Origin: Companilactobacillus nodensis DSM 19682 = JCM 14932 = NBRC 107160
GTDB taxonomy: Bacteria; Bacillota; Bacilli; Lactobacillales; Lactobacillaceae
Direction: 5' to 3'
DNA length: 64,000 nt
Assembly: GCF_000615905.1 (NCBI RefSeq)
Contig: NZ_BAMN01000009.1
Location: 26,582-90,581 of the forward strand
Part shown: in pieces, positions 54,065 to 63,982 of the stretch
Layout: every line of letters starts with the position of its first letter
Position numbering within the stretch: position 1 is the first letter of the stretch
Made by a program: the position numbers and the translations under genes
Notes under the pieces: model-generated
What the model was told of the DNA's origin: nothing
The model's input: the letters and a program-made list of their open reading frames with translations, nothing else
Databases searched by the model: none

Positions 54065-54688
54065 TTGAACGTACAAGATTACTTTGAAAATAACGAAACG
54101 ATGGACATTGCCAAGGACATGCTTGGTCATACTTTTACCTATAATTCTGACCAAGGCAAGTTCTCAGGGATCATTGTTGAAACAGAAGCATACTTAGGAC
54201 CGATCGATATGGCTGCACATAGTTACGATGGCCGCCATACACCATCTAATGACCCACTGTATCAGGCTGGTGGCACAATTTATATTTATTCGATCCACAG
54301 TTGGCTTGATATGGATATCAGTGTCCAAAAGGCTGGTACACCAAATGGTATTTTGATCCGTGGATTACAACCCCTCGACGGGATTGAAATGATGGAACAA
54401 AACCGTCACCAAACTGGCTTCAATATTTCTAACGGCCCAGCAAAATGGATACGTTCATTTGGAATTCTTGATAAAGAATTATCTGGCACGATGCTAAACT
54501 CTGACAATTTTATTTTTTCAGATAAAAAAGTCCAAACTCCCAAAAACATTTTGGCAACACCACGTATCGGTGTACCAAATAAGGAGCCTTGGACTTCTAA
54601 AAAAATGCGTTTTATTGTTGAAGGAAATCCTTATGTTTCCAAGATGTATAAACGTGATATGAATCTTGATACATACGGATGGCTATAG
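54065..54688 (+). CDS. 3-methyladenine DNA glycosylase (AAG/MPG family)
   Basis: A 207-residue DNA repair enzyme starting at a TTG six bases after GGAGG. AKDMLGHTF, GIIVETEAYLGPIDMAAHSYDGRHTPSNDPLY (catalytic Glu and base-flipping Tyr/His region), GTIYIYSIHSWLDMDIS and NGPAKWIRSFGI match the AAG family that removes alkylated purines. It is monocistronic and overlaps the convergent ATPase gene by six bases. Confidence 0.92.
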   Translation: MNVQDYFENNETMDIAKDMLGHTFTYNSDQGKFSGIIVETEAYLGPIDMAAHSYDGRHTPSNDPLYQAGGTIYIYSIHSWLDMDISVQKAGTPNGILIRGLQPLDGIEMMEQNRHQTGFNISNGPAKWIRSFGILDKELSGTMLNSDNFIFSDKKVQTPKNILATPRIGVPNKEPWTSKKMRFIVEGNPYVSKMYKRDMNLDTYGWL

Positions 54689-56482
54689 ACGATCACTTCT
54701 AGCACGCAACGCATAGAGAATCGTAACTGTATCAACTACTTCTTGTAGCATGGCGCCAATAATAGTGGGAATTAATCCGAATCCCGCGATGACCATCAAG
54801 ATAATGCAAATAAAGATACCGATCAATACCGCTTCACGAGCAACTTTCATCGTATCACGGGAGATCTTAACCACATCCCCTACCTTGCTCAGGTCATCTT
54901 TGAGGATAACCGCATCCGCGGACTCACTAGCGGCGTTAGCACCTTTATACCCCATCGCGATACCAGCATCAGCCAAAGCGAGTGCTGGGGCATCGTTAAC
55001 ACCATCACCGACCATGATACTTGGATGGTATTCTTTATCTAAGCCTTGAATTATTTTAACTTTATCTTCCGGCAAACTACTTGGAAAAGTTTGTGTGATA
55101 CCTACTTCAGAAGCAACCAAATCGGCTGCTTCTTTTTTGTCCCCAGTAATCATCAATATATTGGAAATCCCGAAGTCCTTTAACCGTTGAATAGTTGACT
55201 TCGATTCAGGCCTAATCTGATCGATCAGACTGTATGCACCAGCATATTTACCATCAATTGATACATATACACCTGAACCCTTCACATCATCAACTTTTGA
55301 CTCAGTGACAAATTCACCTTGTCCTACTTTGACAATATGACCATCGATCGTTCCGGCAATCCCTTGTGCAGTGTACTCCTTAGCATCATTAACGTTGATC
55401 AGTTTCAAACCCTTGTCAGTTGCATAGTCAATAACTGCTTGTGCCATAACGTGACTCGAATTCTGTTCGATCGAGGCCGCATATGATAAGACGGTATCTG
55501 AGTCGAATCCAGACTGGAGTTTGAACTTATCAATAACTAATTTGCCACGAGTGATCGTTCCAGTTTTATCGAAGGCAATTGATTTGGCTGACGAAATTTT
55601 TTCTAGTGCTGTACCGGATTTTACGATAATACCATTTCTACTAGTACGACTCATCCCTGATACGAAAGCAATCGGAGCTGCCAAGATCAATGGACATGGG
55701 GATGCGACAACCAATACTTGTGCGATCCTGACAGGATCCTTTGACAAGTACCAAGCTAATCCTGCGATCACATACGCAACAATAGTAAACGGAACGGCAT
55801 ATCTATCAGCCAAACGAACGAAGTGTGCTGGATTAGAAGCCGACTCCTTAACCAATTTAACAATAGCTTGATATTCACTATCTGCCGCAATTTTATCGGC
55901 TTTCATTTTGAATGATGTCTCACCGTTGATTGAGCCTGACATAACGTGTGAATCAAGACTAACACTGACCGGAACTGACTCACCGGTTAGCGATGACTCG
56001 TCGATTTCTGATTCACCTTCAATAACGATCCCATCAACTGGGACTTGTTCCTTAGGACGAATCAATAGAACATCCCCGATTTGAACATCATCGATATCTA
56101 CGTCTTTCACATCGTCATCTAATAATTTGTGTGCCTGTGATGGTGTATTGTCGAGCAATGTCTTCAATTCACTCTTAGCTTTGTTGGCGGCATATTCCTC
56201 AAGAGTATCTCCACCTGTTAGCATTAATAAAACAATCCAACCGGCCCAGTATTGACCAAGAACGATGGTAGCAACGATGGCAGTAATAGCTAATAGATCA
56301 ACTCCAAAGTCGCCGCTCTTGAGCACCTTGATCATATCTACAAACATGATCAAAGCTAATATTAATCCCAAGACACTAATAATCACCTGCGACAACAGGG
56401 GCTTATGGAACATAAATTCCAATACAAAAGCTACTGCACCAATTGATAACGTACTATATAGTTTTATTTTATCTGAATTCAT
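54683..56482 (-). CDS. P1B-type heavy-metal ATPase (ZntA/CadA-like)
   Basis: A 599-residue metal pump. Helices at the start are followed by LTGESVPVSV (actuator), ASPCPLILAAPIAF (CPC metal site of Zn/Cd/Pb pumps), FDKTGTITRGKL (phospho-Asp), ASIEQNSSHVMAQAV (HP-like motif with Ser-His), and GDGVNDAPALALADAGIAMG. There is no N-terminal HMA domain, so it is shorter than most CadA proteins. GGGAGGGG precedes the ATG. It heads a leftward transcript next to Usp and MntH genes, pointing to metal homeostasis. Confidence 0.92.
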   Translation of the reverse strand: MNSDKIKLYSTLSIGAVAFVLEFMFHKPLLSQVIISVLGLILALIMFVDMIKVLKSGDFGVDLLAITAIVATIVLGQYWAGWIVLLMLTGGDTLEEYAANKAKSELKTLLDNTPSQAHKLLDDDVKDVDIDDVQIGDVLLIRPKEQVPVDGIVIEGESEIDESSLTGESVPVSVSLDSHVMSGSINGETSFKMKADKIAADSEYQAIVKLVKESASNPAHFVRLADRYAVPFTIVAYVIAGLAWYLSKDPVRIAQVLVVASPCPLILAAPIAFVSGMSRTSRNGIIVKSGTALEKISSAKSIAFDKTGTITRGKLVIDKFKLQSGFDSDTVLSYAASIEQNSSHVMAQAVIDYATDKGLKLINVNDAKEYTAQGIAGTIDGHIVKVGQGEFVTESKVDDVKGSGVYVSIDGKYAGAYSLIDQIRPESKSTIQRLKDFGISNILMITGDKKEAADLVASEVGITQTFPSSLPEDKVKIIQGLDKEYHPSIMVGDGVNDAPALALADAGIAMGYKGANAASESADAVILKDDLSKVGDVVKISRDTMKVAREAVLIGIFICIILMVIAGFGLIPTIIGAMLQEVVDTVTILYALRARSDRL

Positions 56483-56591
56483 AATGTACCCCTCCCTCTC
56501 AATTTAAAGATAACATTTAAGAACTTCATATAGTACATTCTTGTATCGTTATGCCAACATCGCATACCTGCAATATACTTTTGGTATAGAA

Positions 56592-56624
56592 AAAAGATGA
56601 GGATGCGTTTTGCCGCACTCTCAT
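56592..56624. repeat. Possible remnant of the hairpin repeat family
   Basis: GATGAG...CTCATC encloses GATGCGTTTTGCCGCACT. The string GCGTTTTGCCGCACTCTC is close to the GTGTTTTGCCACGCTCTC end of copies D and E, but the rest of the element is missing. Read leftward it can also fold as a terminator (TTTTTTC after it) for a leftward transcript. Confidence 0.35.
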
Positions 56625-56630
56625 CATCTG

Positions 56631-57071
56631 TTATCGTACTATCATTACCGATATCGGCGAATACTTCGCCATGTATGCTGCCTGAGAACCAAAGTACTTT
56701 TTGATACCTTTTTTTGAGTTGGAACCGATTATTAATAGATCAGCTTCAGAAGACGGAATTATTTCTTTGACTATCATTTCTCCCGGTTCACCTTCATCTA
56801 CAAACATCTCGACTTTTTTGACACCATATCGAAGAGCCACATCCCGATAATGTCTAATGTGCTCCTCTAATTCCTCGCGTTCTCCATGAAGATAATCTTT
56901 GCTCAAAATCTGATAGACACTCATATTTTGTTCTTCAAGTATTGAAGTAATTATCAAAGTGGCATTATCTCTAACACAACGTTTCATCGCATATCTAAAT
57001 GCTAATTGTGAATCTTCTGAATCATCAACACCAACAAGGATTCTTTCATAAGAATTATCCTGCTTAGACAT
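56631..57071 (-). CDS. Universal stress protein (UspA family)
   Basis: A 146-residue single-domain Usp. YERILVGVDDSEDSQLAFRYA is the N-terminal strand-helix, and LLIIGSNSKKGIKKYFGSQAAYMAKYSPISVMIVR holds the ATP-binding G-x2-G-x9-G-(S/T)-like segment, here GSNSKKGIKKYFGSQ. It lies 15 bases after mntH and is surely co-transcribed; this mntH-usp pairing is common in lactobacilli. Confidence 0.92.
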   Translation of the reverse strand: MSKQDNSYERILVGVDDSEDSQLAFRYAMKRCVRDNATLIITSILEEQNMSVYQILSKDYLHGEREELEEHIRHYRDVALRYGVKKVEMFVDEGEPGEMIVKEIIPSSEADLLIIGSNSKKGIKKYFGSQAAYMAKYSPISVMIVR

Positions 57072-57086
57072 ACTTACATCTCCTCA

Positions 57087-58460
57087 TCAAAATAACCCTT
57101 GAATTGAACTCCAAACAATTTGTAAGTTCAGAATGGTCAATATCACGGTACATGACCATGCCAGAACGGTTATCCAAGTTTTATTTGCAAATCTTTTACC
57201 CATGATCTTCTTTGAGCTAGTGAATATCGTCAGCGGAATCATGGAGATTGGCAATGCAACTGACAAGAATACTTGTGAATTGACCAAGAGATTATCTAAT
57301 GCTGTTTCCTTGCCGCCATAGATAATCGTGCAGATCAAAACCGGAATTACTGAGATGAGTCTTGTTACCAATCTACGAGCCCAAAGTGGCATCTTCATAT
57401 GGATGAAGCCTTCCATTACGATCTGACCAGTTAGTGTGCCGGTAATTGTAGAATTTTGACCTGATGCCAGTAAGGCAACCGCGAACAAAATTGAAAGGAT
57501 TGGTGAAGCTACTGATCCTGCCATCTTAGGGTTTTGCAATGCAGCATATAAGTTGCCGAACGTACCCAATTGTTCAGTTGGTTTGCCAAAGAACATTGCA
57601 GCACCGAGAAGTAATAGCAAGCAATTGACGATAAATGCACCACCTAATTGAACATTTGAATCCCATGTTGTGTACTTAACTGCTTTAGCAATATCATCTT
57701 CGTTGCTGTGATCAAACTTACGTGTCTGAGAAATTGATGAATGTAAATACAAGTTATGAGGCATAACAGTAGCACCAACAATACCTAGTGCCATTGTTAG
57801 TTCACCGGGATGCATGATCTTTGATTGTGGAATGAATCCAGCCATTGCTTCTGCCATATTGGGCTTTGCGATTGCTACTTCATACAAGAAGACCACCAGG
57901 ATAACCATAATCAAGCAGACGACGATTGCTTCGATTTTTCTGAAGCCTAATTTTGTTAGTAACAACAAGATCAATACATCAAACACTGTTAGTGAAACAC
58001 CAATGACCAATGGCAATCCGAACAATAATTCTAGTGAAATAGCACCACCGATAACTTCAGCAATGTCAGTTGCCATAATAGCTAGTTCAGTTGTTATCCA
58101 TAATACGATGCCCAAGGTCTTGCCGGTATGAAGTCGGGTCGCTTGAGCCAGGTCCATTTGTGTAACTATTCCCAGTTTAGCCGCCATATATTGTAATAAC
58201 ATGGCGATTAAACTCGAAATCAGAATCACAGACATTAACAAATATCCATATTCTGCACCACCACCGATAGATGTTACCCAATTACCAGGATCCATGTACC
58301 AACGGCTACCAGAGCTCCTGGTCCTGAGAACTGCCATCAAATTCTTCCAAAAGTTATTACCTTTGGGGATATCGACTGTGCTGTTTATCTCTTCCAGTGA
58401 AGGTCCATTAGCATAGTGAATCAACTTTTCTTTCTTTGAAGCCATTACGATATCTTTCAT
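57087..58460 (-). CDS. mntH: Mn2+/H+ symporter of the NRAMP family
   Basis: A 457-residue NRAMP transporter with 11 helices. [22 protein letters not shown] contains DPGN, the metal-binding helix 1 motif, and [18 protein letters not shown] contains the second binding motif MPHN. It imports manganese, which lactobacilli need in quantity. AGGAGG precedes the ATG, and an MntR-like operator lies upstream. Usp follows it. Confidence 0.95.
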   Translation of the reverse strand: MKDIVMASKKEKLIHYANGPSLEEINSTVDIPKGNNFWKNLMAVLRTRSSGSRWYMDPGNWVTSIGGGAEYGYLLMSVILISSLIAMLLQYMAAKLGIVTQMDLAQATRLHTGKTLGIVLWITTELAIMATDIAEVIGGAISLELLFGLPLVIGVSLTVFDVLILLLLTKLGFRKIEAIVVCLIMVILVVFLYEVAIAKPNMAEAMAGFIPQSKIMHPGELTMALGIVGATVMPHNLYLHSSISQTRKFDHSNEDDIAKAVKYTTWDSNVQLGGAFIVNCLLLLLGAAMFFGKPTEQLGTFGNLYAALQNPKMAGSVASPILSILFAVALLASGQNSTITGTLTGQIVMEGFIHMKMPLWARRLVTRLISVIPVLICTIIYGGKETALDNLLVNSQVFLSVALPISMIPLTIFTSSKKIMGKRFANKTWITVLAWSCTVILTILNLQIVWSSIQGLF

Positions 58461-58517
58461 CTTCTTTGCCTCCTATGCCCACATAATAGGGCGATTAATT
58501 GGGAAGTAAAGCATTTA

Positions 58518-58534
58518 GTTAGGCTATCCTAAAC
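58518..58534 (-). promoter_or_regulatory. MntR-like operator of mntH
   Basis: TTAGGCTATCCTAA with flanking TTTAG and AAAC resembles the DtxR/MntR operator (TTTAGG-4-CCTAAA). It lies about 60 bases upstream of the mntH start, so Mn-bound MntR would repress. Confidence 0.6.
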
Positions 58535-58560
58535 ATCTATAAATATTTATATCAAATCAA

Positions 58561-58600
58561 AAATGGTCAACCACTTCAAAAACAAGCGGTTGACCATTTC
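58561..58600. terminator. nrdDG terminator
   Basis: AAATGGTCAACC and GGTTGACCATTT form a 12-bp stem with T-rich flanks on both strands. Confidence 0.85.
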
Positions 58601-58619
58601 TTTTAATTCACATTAACAA

Positions 58620-59201
58620 TTATTTAACCAATTTGTCCCAAATGACGATTTGTCTATCAGCTAATGACTTCTGAACATCAATAATTCTCTGGTTGGAACT
58701 TCCTCGAAATTGTAATGTCAGATCCATTTTATCCTTGAGGAATCGTCCATCGACCAGGATGTCGATCAATGATAATAATTCCAACTTATCATCAGAATCC
58801 TTTTGTAACTCTTCCCAAGTATAGCCCGACCATGACCAAATATCTTTGGTATCGCCAAACTCTTGACGCACTCTCTTACATAACTTCAAACAAACTTGCG
58901 TATTGATGAATGGTTCGCCACCTAGAAGTGTCAGACCTTGAACGTAATCTTCACTCATGTCCGTTATGATCTGATCTTCTAATTCTTGTGTATATGGCTT
59001 ACCATAGCGAAAATTCTGTGCAGCAACGTTATAACAACCCGGGCAATGAAACGGACAGCCGCTTACATACAAACTGCAACGAACGCCTTCTCCATCCACA
59101 AAGTTAAATGGTTTGTAATCAGCAATATACTGTTGACTAAGATTCTGTGCTAACCATTCTTTGGGAGTCGGATTGTTTGGTCTTCTCGTATCTTGCAGCA
59201 T
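58620..59201 (-). CDS. nrdG: Anaerobic ribonucleotide reductase activase
   Basis: A 193-residue radical-SAM enzyme. VSGCPFHCPGCYN supplies the CxxxCxxC cluster-binding cysteines, followed by GLTLLGGEPF (SAM-binding GGE). It makes the glycyl radical on NrdD. Its start overlaps the end of nrdD by 65 bases with GGAG ten bases before the ATG, so the two are coupled. Confidence 0.95.
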   Translation of the reverse strand: MLQDTRRPNNPTPKEWLAQNLSQQYIADYKPFNFVDGEGVRCSLYVSGCPFHCPGCYNVAAQNFRYGKPYTQELEDQIITDMSEDYVQGLTLLGGEPFINTQVCLKLCKRVRQEFGDTKDIWSWSGYTWEELQKDSDDKLELLSLIDILVDGRFLKDKMDLTLQFRGSSNQRIIDVQKSLADRQIVIWDKLVK

Positions 59202-61356
59202 TCTTTATCATCTCCGAAGTCATATTTTTCTTACGTGAAGCAATTTCAACGTGTCGACCATGAATCATCGGACGTTGTTGCGGATTACCCAAGTAACCAC
59301 ATGTACGCTTAACAACATCACAGAATTGAGGATCATGATTGCCACATTGTGGACATTCAAATCCACGAGCAGTCGCATTGAACTCGCCCTTGAATCCACA
59401 CTTGAAACATTGGTCGATCGAAGTATTGGTACCTAAATAACCAACATGATCATAAGCCCAATCCCAGACCGCCTCTAAAGCTTTGGGATTTTGTTTCAAA
59501 TTAGGATATTCACAATAGTGGATGAACCCACCAGAAGCATAGTGTGGGAAGATTTCTTCAAAGCTTAATTTCTCAAATGGTGATGGATGCTTTCTAACAT
59601 CATAGTGAAAACTATTCGTGTAATATTCCTTATCTGTAATATCAGGAATACGACCAAACTTCTCAATATCATCACGACAAAATGTATCAGTCAATGACTC
59701 AGCTGGTGTTGAATAGAGACTGTAATGATAACCACTAGCATCTGCCCAGTCACTACACTTGTCACGTAATGCACGAACAATACTCTCTGCGAAGTCATGA
59801 GCTTCTTGATTATCTTCCCATTGATTACCAAAGAATTCAGTACACACTTCATATAGTCCAATGTAACCTAGTGAAACGGTCGCACGTTGATTCTTGAATA
59901 ATTCATCCACGCTGTCGCCAGCTTTAAGACGTTTACCGAAGGCACCATACATATACAATAGTGGCGCATTTTCTGGCTTGGCTTCTTTCGTACGCGCAAC
60001 ACGATATTCAAGCGCCATTTTACAGAGTTTCATTTTCTCTTCGAATATTTCCCAGAACAAATCCTTATCACCATGTGCTTCAAGCGCAACACGGGGAAGA
60101 TTGACAGTAACAACACCTAAGTTCATCCGACCGGAATTAACCTCTTTGCCGTTTTCATCCTTCCAACCTTGTAAGAATGACCGACATCCCATTGGTGTTT
60201 TGAAACTACCAGTGATTTCTTTGATCTTGTCATACATCAACAAATCAGGATACATACGCTTAGTCGAGCATTCAATAGCGAGTTGCTTAATATCGTAATT
60301 AGGATCTTGTGGATCTAAGTTCAAACCTCGTTTTACGGTAAAAGTCAGCTTAGGAAAAATTGCTGTTCGATGTTCTTTGCCTAATCCCTTGATACGAATC
60401 TTTAAAATGGATTTTTGTATTTCGCGTTCGATCCAGTTTGTCCCTAATCCAAAATTAATCGTAGTAAATGGTGTTTGACCTTGTGACGAATACAAAGTGT
60501 TGATTTCATATTCAAGAGCTTGCATCGCATCATAAATATCTTTTTTGGTCTTAGCTTTGGCGAACTCTTCACGCTTATCTTCAATGACCCATTCCTTGGC
60601 ATCCTTCATATGCTTGTCATAATTCAGCTGAGCATATGGTGCCAACAATTGATCGATTCGATTAGCAGAACATCCCCCATATTGTAGTGAGGCTACATTA
60701 GCAATAATCTGCGACATTTGGGCGGTTGCTGTTTGGATAGATCTTGGTGATGACACCCAAGCATTACCGATCTTAAAACCATTTGTCAACATTTCATCAA
60801 AGTCGATCAAACAACAGTTGGTTTCTGGTGTAACTGGTGAATAATCCAAATCGTGCCAATGCAAGTCACCTCGCAAATGGGCCTTGGCAACTAATTCTGG
60901 CAACATCTTGAGTCCTAGGGCGCGGCTAGTAACCCCTGCTTCAAGATCACGCTGTGTATTAAAGATATTACTGTCCTTGTTGGCATTCTCATGGACAATA
61001 CGTTCATTATTACCGAACAACTTGTTGATATTGGCTTCGACATTCGTGGCATCCTCGAAGTTTTGCTGTTCGGCTTCAAAATACTCTTGATACTCATCAG
61101 CTTGGCTGGCTAGATGGTATTTTTTTAACAATCCGATAATTTCATCATGTAACTGTGATGTCTCGATAACAAAAGAGTCTTGATACTTGTAGACCAAGTC
61201 ATCCTCGATTTTTTTGATTTTGTCTTGATCATCAATCAATTTGTTTAATACAAATTCAATTTTGTATGGATAGAAGTCTGTCTTCTCTCCGCATCTTTTT
61301 AGAATTGGAATACTCTTCAAAGTATCCAGTATATTTTGAGCTTTTACCTCGTACAT
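59137..61356 (-). CDS. nrdD: Anaerobic ribonucleoside-triphosphate reductase
   Basis: A 739-residue class III reductase that makes deoxynucleotides without oxygen. The N-terminus (1-90) is an ATP-cone-like domain; LHWHDLDYSPVTPETNCCLIDFDEM and QYGGCSANRIDQLLAPY are core motifs. CFKCGFKG...CPQCG is the zinc site, and RTCGYLG carries the glycyl radical. The ATG at 61356 (MYEVKAQN) follows AAAGGG; the frame is open to a TTG at 61377. Confidence 0.96.
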   Translation of the reverse strand: MYEVKAQNILDTLKSIPILKRCGEKTDFYPYKIEFVLNKLIDDQDKIKKIEDDLVYKYQDSFVIETSQLHDEIIGLLKKYHLASQADEYQEYFEAEQQNFEDATNVEANINKLFGNNERIVHENANKDSNIFNTQRDLEAGVTSRALGLKMLPELVAKAHLRGDLHWHDLDYSPVTPETNCCLIDFDEMLTNGFKIGNAWVSSPRSIQTATAQMSQIIANVASLQYGGCSANRIDQLLAPYAQLNYDKHMKDAKEWVIEDKREEFAKAKTKKDIYDAMQALEYEINTLYSSQGQTPFTTINFGLGTNWIEREIQKSILKIRIKGLGKEHRTAIFPKLTFTVKRGLNLDPQDPNYDIKQLAIECSTKRMYPDLLMYDKIKEITGSFKTPMGCRSFLQGWKDENGKEVNSGRMNLGVVTVNLPRVALEAHGDKDLFWEIFEEKMKLCKMALEYRVARTKEAKPENAPLLYMYGAFGKRLKAGDSVDELFKNQRATVSLGYIGLYEVCTEFFGNQWEDNQEAHDFAESIVRALRDKCSDWADASGYHYSLYSTPAESLTDTFCRDDIEKFGRIPDITDKEYYTNSFHYDVRKHPSPFEKLSFEEIFPHYASGGFIHYCEYPNLKQNPKALEAVWDWAYDHVGYLGTNTSIDQCFKCGFKGEFNATARGFECPQCGNHDPQFCDVVKRTCGYLGNPQQRPMIHGRHVEIASRKKNMTSEMIKNAARYEKTKQSDSQRMVSTES

Positions 61357-61444
61357 ATTACACACAACCCTTTTCAAGTGAATGGCTCTATTATATTGGG
61401 TAAATATTTTAAAATCAATATCTAGTGGTGGGCCTAATTTGTTT

Positions 61445-61464
61445 CACACTATATGTGGTATGTG
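61445..61464 (-). promoter_or_regulatory. Possible NrdR box upstream of nrdD
   Basis: CACACTATATGTGGTATGTG loosely matches the NrdR box (ACACwATATwTGTGT-like), placed about 90 bases upstream of nrdD. A second box at the usual 31-32 bp spacing is not evident. The rest of 61357-61630 is AT-rich with no gene. Confidence 0.35.
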
Positions 61465-61630
61465 ATTTTTGATAATAAAAATATTTTTGATGAATGTTTC
61501 ATAAAAACAGCCCTAAATTCATCTAAAAAATCAAGGATTTAATTTAGATAATTATTTTGGGTATTTTAATTTTTATGCCAATAATATATAGGAAAATATT
61601 ATTCGTTTATCATAAGTTAAGTGAAATCTA

Positions 61631-61690
61631 TTGACACGGTGTCACCTACTACATATAATAGCCTCATACATAAAAGTGACACGGTGTCAC
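61631..61690 (+). promoter_or_regulatory. tetR promoter with two identical operators
   Basis: TTGACA (61631) and TATAAT (61654) with a 17-base spacer form a consensus promoter. The palindrome TGACACGGTGTCA occurs at 61632-61644, overlapping the -35 and spacer, and again at 61677-61689 in the 5' leader. Two such sites flanking the start point to tight autorepression by the TetR protein encoded next. Confidence 0.85.
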
Positions 61691-61702
61691 AAAGGAGGAA
61701 CC

Positions 61703-62227
61703 ATGGTTTCTAATACATTCAAAAATTTAGATAATAAAAAACAAACCCGTATATTAGATGCATTACTAGATGAATTTTCGCACCACACTCTTGCAGAGGC
61801 ACAAGTATCACGCATAGTTAAAGAATCCGATATTGCCCGTGGGGCATTCTACAAATACTTTGACGATCTGCAGGATAGTTACGAATATCTTTATCATCAT
61901 GCTTTAACAGAGATTCATCAAAATATCTCAACTGATACTCGTAAAAAATTAAAACCTACAGAGTATGTCGAACAAACTAGAGAATTTGTCGAAAGAAGTA
62001 GTGACAGCCGTTACTACCCCCTAGTAAAAATGCACATGCTTTACAATGAGAACTTTTTTATTTCCACTTTCAATAATCATTTGATAAGTGAAAATGAATA
62101 CTTCTGGGCCACACAGATCATGATCCACGATGCTATTAAACAAATAATGATCGATCCGGAATCCAAAGAAATGATTTTAAAGAAACTGTCTAACGTCTTA
62201 CACACATTAGCCAAAGAGGATGATTAA
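61703..62227 (+). CDS. TetR-family autorepressor
   Basis: A 174-residue regulator. AAGGAGG lies five bases before the ATG at 61703. Residues about 10-55 (KKQTRILDALLDEFSHHTLAEAQVSRIVKESDIARGAFYKYFDDLQDSYEYL, shown as landmarks RILDALLDEF and RGAFYKYFDD) are the TetR helix-turn-helix. The rest is an all-helical ligand domain. Its stop TAA touches the ABC permease ATG, so it heads a three-gene operon and probably controls it. Confidence 0.88.
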   Translation: MVSNTFKNLDNKKQTRILDALLDEFSHHTLAEAQVSRIVKESDIARGAFYKYFDDLQDSYEYLYHHALTEIHQNISTDTRKKLKPTEYVEQTREFVERSSDSRYYPLVKMHMLYNENFFISTFNNHLISENEYFWATQIMIHDAIKQIMIDPESKEMILKKLSNVLHTLAKEDD

Positions 62228-63289
62228 ATGTTTTTATCACTTAAAGAAATCAAGAAGGAAAAACTTAGGTATGGATTGATCATTGGTATGATCGTGCTTA
62301 TCTGCTATCTGATTTTTATTTTAACTAGTCTAGCAATGGGATTGGCGCAACAAAACACTGATGCCATCGACTCATGGAACATCAACAGTGTTGTGCTTGA
62401 TAAAGATTCAAACACTAGTATGACGCAATCCCTGATCACCAAAGATGAAGTAAAAAAGACTAAGATAACTTCTAAAGAAGCTTATATTGGACAGGCGGCT
62501 GTGGTCGTTAAGAAATCTGGTCGTACTAACGAATCGGCCCAATTCTTAGGTCTAAAGGATAGCCAGTTTATCGCTAAGAATTTGGTACTGTCATCAGGAC
62601 ACAAAGTAAACAAGTCTAACCAAGTAGTTGTCGATGATAAATTCGAAACAGATGGATACAAGCTCGGTGACAAGATTCAATTCAATTCGATTGACAAAAA
62701 ATATACGATCGTAGGATTCACTAAGAATGCCAAATTAAATATTGCCCCTGTCGTTTATGGTGACATCTCAGCTTGGCAAAGTTTGAAAAACATCAATGGC
62801 CAGTTTGTTGCAAGTACCATTGTTTCAAAGAATGCCGATTTCAAGGCTGGTAACAAACAACTCAAGACATACCCAACGTCTGCTTTTGTTTCTAAATTAC
62901 CAGGATACTCAGCACAGAATTCAACTTTCACCTTCATGATTGCCTTCTTGATGATCATCTCTCTTATCGTTATAGCGGTGTTCTTATATATTCTGACAAT
63001 TCAGAAGATTCAAAATTACGCTGTTCTAAGAGCACAAGGTATCCCTGCCAAAACACTTGTCGGTGCTACCATCTCGCAATCAGTAACGCTTGTTGTTGGT
63101 GGCTTGTTGATCGGTATAGTTTTGACGGCTATAACAGCCTTCGTAATGCCAGCTACAGTCCCAATGAGCTTTAATATTCCTATCCTGTCTGGCGTTGGTG
63201 TTGGATTGATCTTAACTGGATTATTAGGCTCACTAATTCCCATCAGAATAATCTTACACGTCGACCCAGTCAGTGTAATTGGAGGATAA
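62228..63289 (+). CDS. ABC transporter permease (FtsX/MacB-like)
   Basis: A 353-residue permease. Helix 1 is at about 14-38, then an extracellular domain of about 200 residues, then three C-terminal helices (about 233-258, 283-310, 322-342) as in FtsX/MacB exporters. RAQGIPAKTLVGATISQS precedes helix 3 and PIRIILHVDPVSVIGG is the typical FtsX end. It works with the ATPase three bases downstream, probably in lipid or peptide export. Confidence 0.9.
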   Translation: MFLSLKEIKKEKLRYGLIIGMIVLICYLIFILTSLAMGLAQQNTDAIDSWNINSVVLDKDSNTSMTQSLITKDEVKKTKITSKEAYIGQAAVVVKKSGRTNESAQFLGLKDSQFIAKNLVLSSGHKVNKSNQVVVDDKFETDGYKLGDKIQFNSIDKKYTIVGFTKNAKLNIAPVVYGDISAWQSLKNINGQFVASTIVSKNADFKAGNKQLKTYPTSAFVSKLPGYSAQNSTFTFMIAFLMIISLIVIAVFLYILTIQKIQNYAVLRAQGIPAKTLVGATISQSVTLVVGGLLIGIVLTAITAFVMPATVPMSFNIPILSGVGVGLILTGLLGSLIPIRIILHVDPVSVIGG

Positions 63290-63292
63290 CTT

Positions 63293-63982
63293 ATGACAAC
63301 TTTACAATTAAATAATATCAACAAATACTTCGGCACTGGTTCTAGCCGTGTCCATGTTCTAAAGGATATCAACTTCACCGCTAAAAAAGGTGAACTTAAT
63401 TTGGTAATTGGACCATCAGGGTCTGGTAAGAGTACCTTCCTAACAATTGCTGGTGGCTTACAAACTCCATCGACTGGTGAAGTTGAGCTAGAGGGACAAG
63501 CTGTCAAGTCAATGTCTAATAAACAACGTGACGCTATGCGTTTGAACAAAATTGGCTTCGTATTGCAAGCATACAATCTTATTCCTTACCTCACCGTTAA
63601 AGAACAATTTCAATTAGTCAAAAAAGTTAAGAAAGAACACAATTTAACCAATCTTTCCTTAGAAGCTTTGCTAAGACAACTAGACATTGAAGAATTACAA
63701 AACAAATATCCCGGTGAATTATCCGGTGGTCAAAATCAACGTGTAGCAATTGCTAGAGCACTATACACCCGACCTGATATCGTTTTGGCAGATGAACCAA
63801 CTGCTGCTTTGGACAGTGAACGTGTGGCCGAGGTAGGCAAAATTTTTCAAACACTCGCTCGTGAAAAAAATACGGCTGTAATCGTCGTAACTCATGATCT
63901 ACGTTTGATCGAATTTGCGGACAACGTCTATCAAATCATGGACGGACAAATGACTCTGAATAATAACATGAAAACTGCATAA
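63293..63982 (+). CDS. ABC transporter ATP-binding protein
   Basis: A 229-residue ATPase of the LolD/MacB type. Walker A IGPSGSGKSTF, Q-loop FVLQAYNLIPYLTV, signature LSGGQNQRVAIARAL, Walker B VLADEPTAAL and H-loop VVTHD are all intact. GGAGG precedes the ATG. It partners the permease upstream, under the TetR repressor. Confidence 0.95.
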   Translation: MTTLQLNNINKYFGTGSSRVHVLKDINFTAKKGELNLVIGPSGSGKSTFLTIAGGLQTPSTGEVELEGQAVKSMSNKQRDAMRLNKIGFVLQAYNLIPYLTVKEQFQLVKKVKKEHNLTNLSLEALLRQLDIEELQNKYPGELSGGQNQRVAIARALYTRPDIVLADEPTAALDSERVAEVGKIFQTLAREKNTAVIVVTHDLRLIEFADNVYQIMDGQMTLNNNMKTA

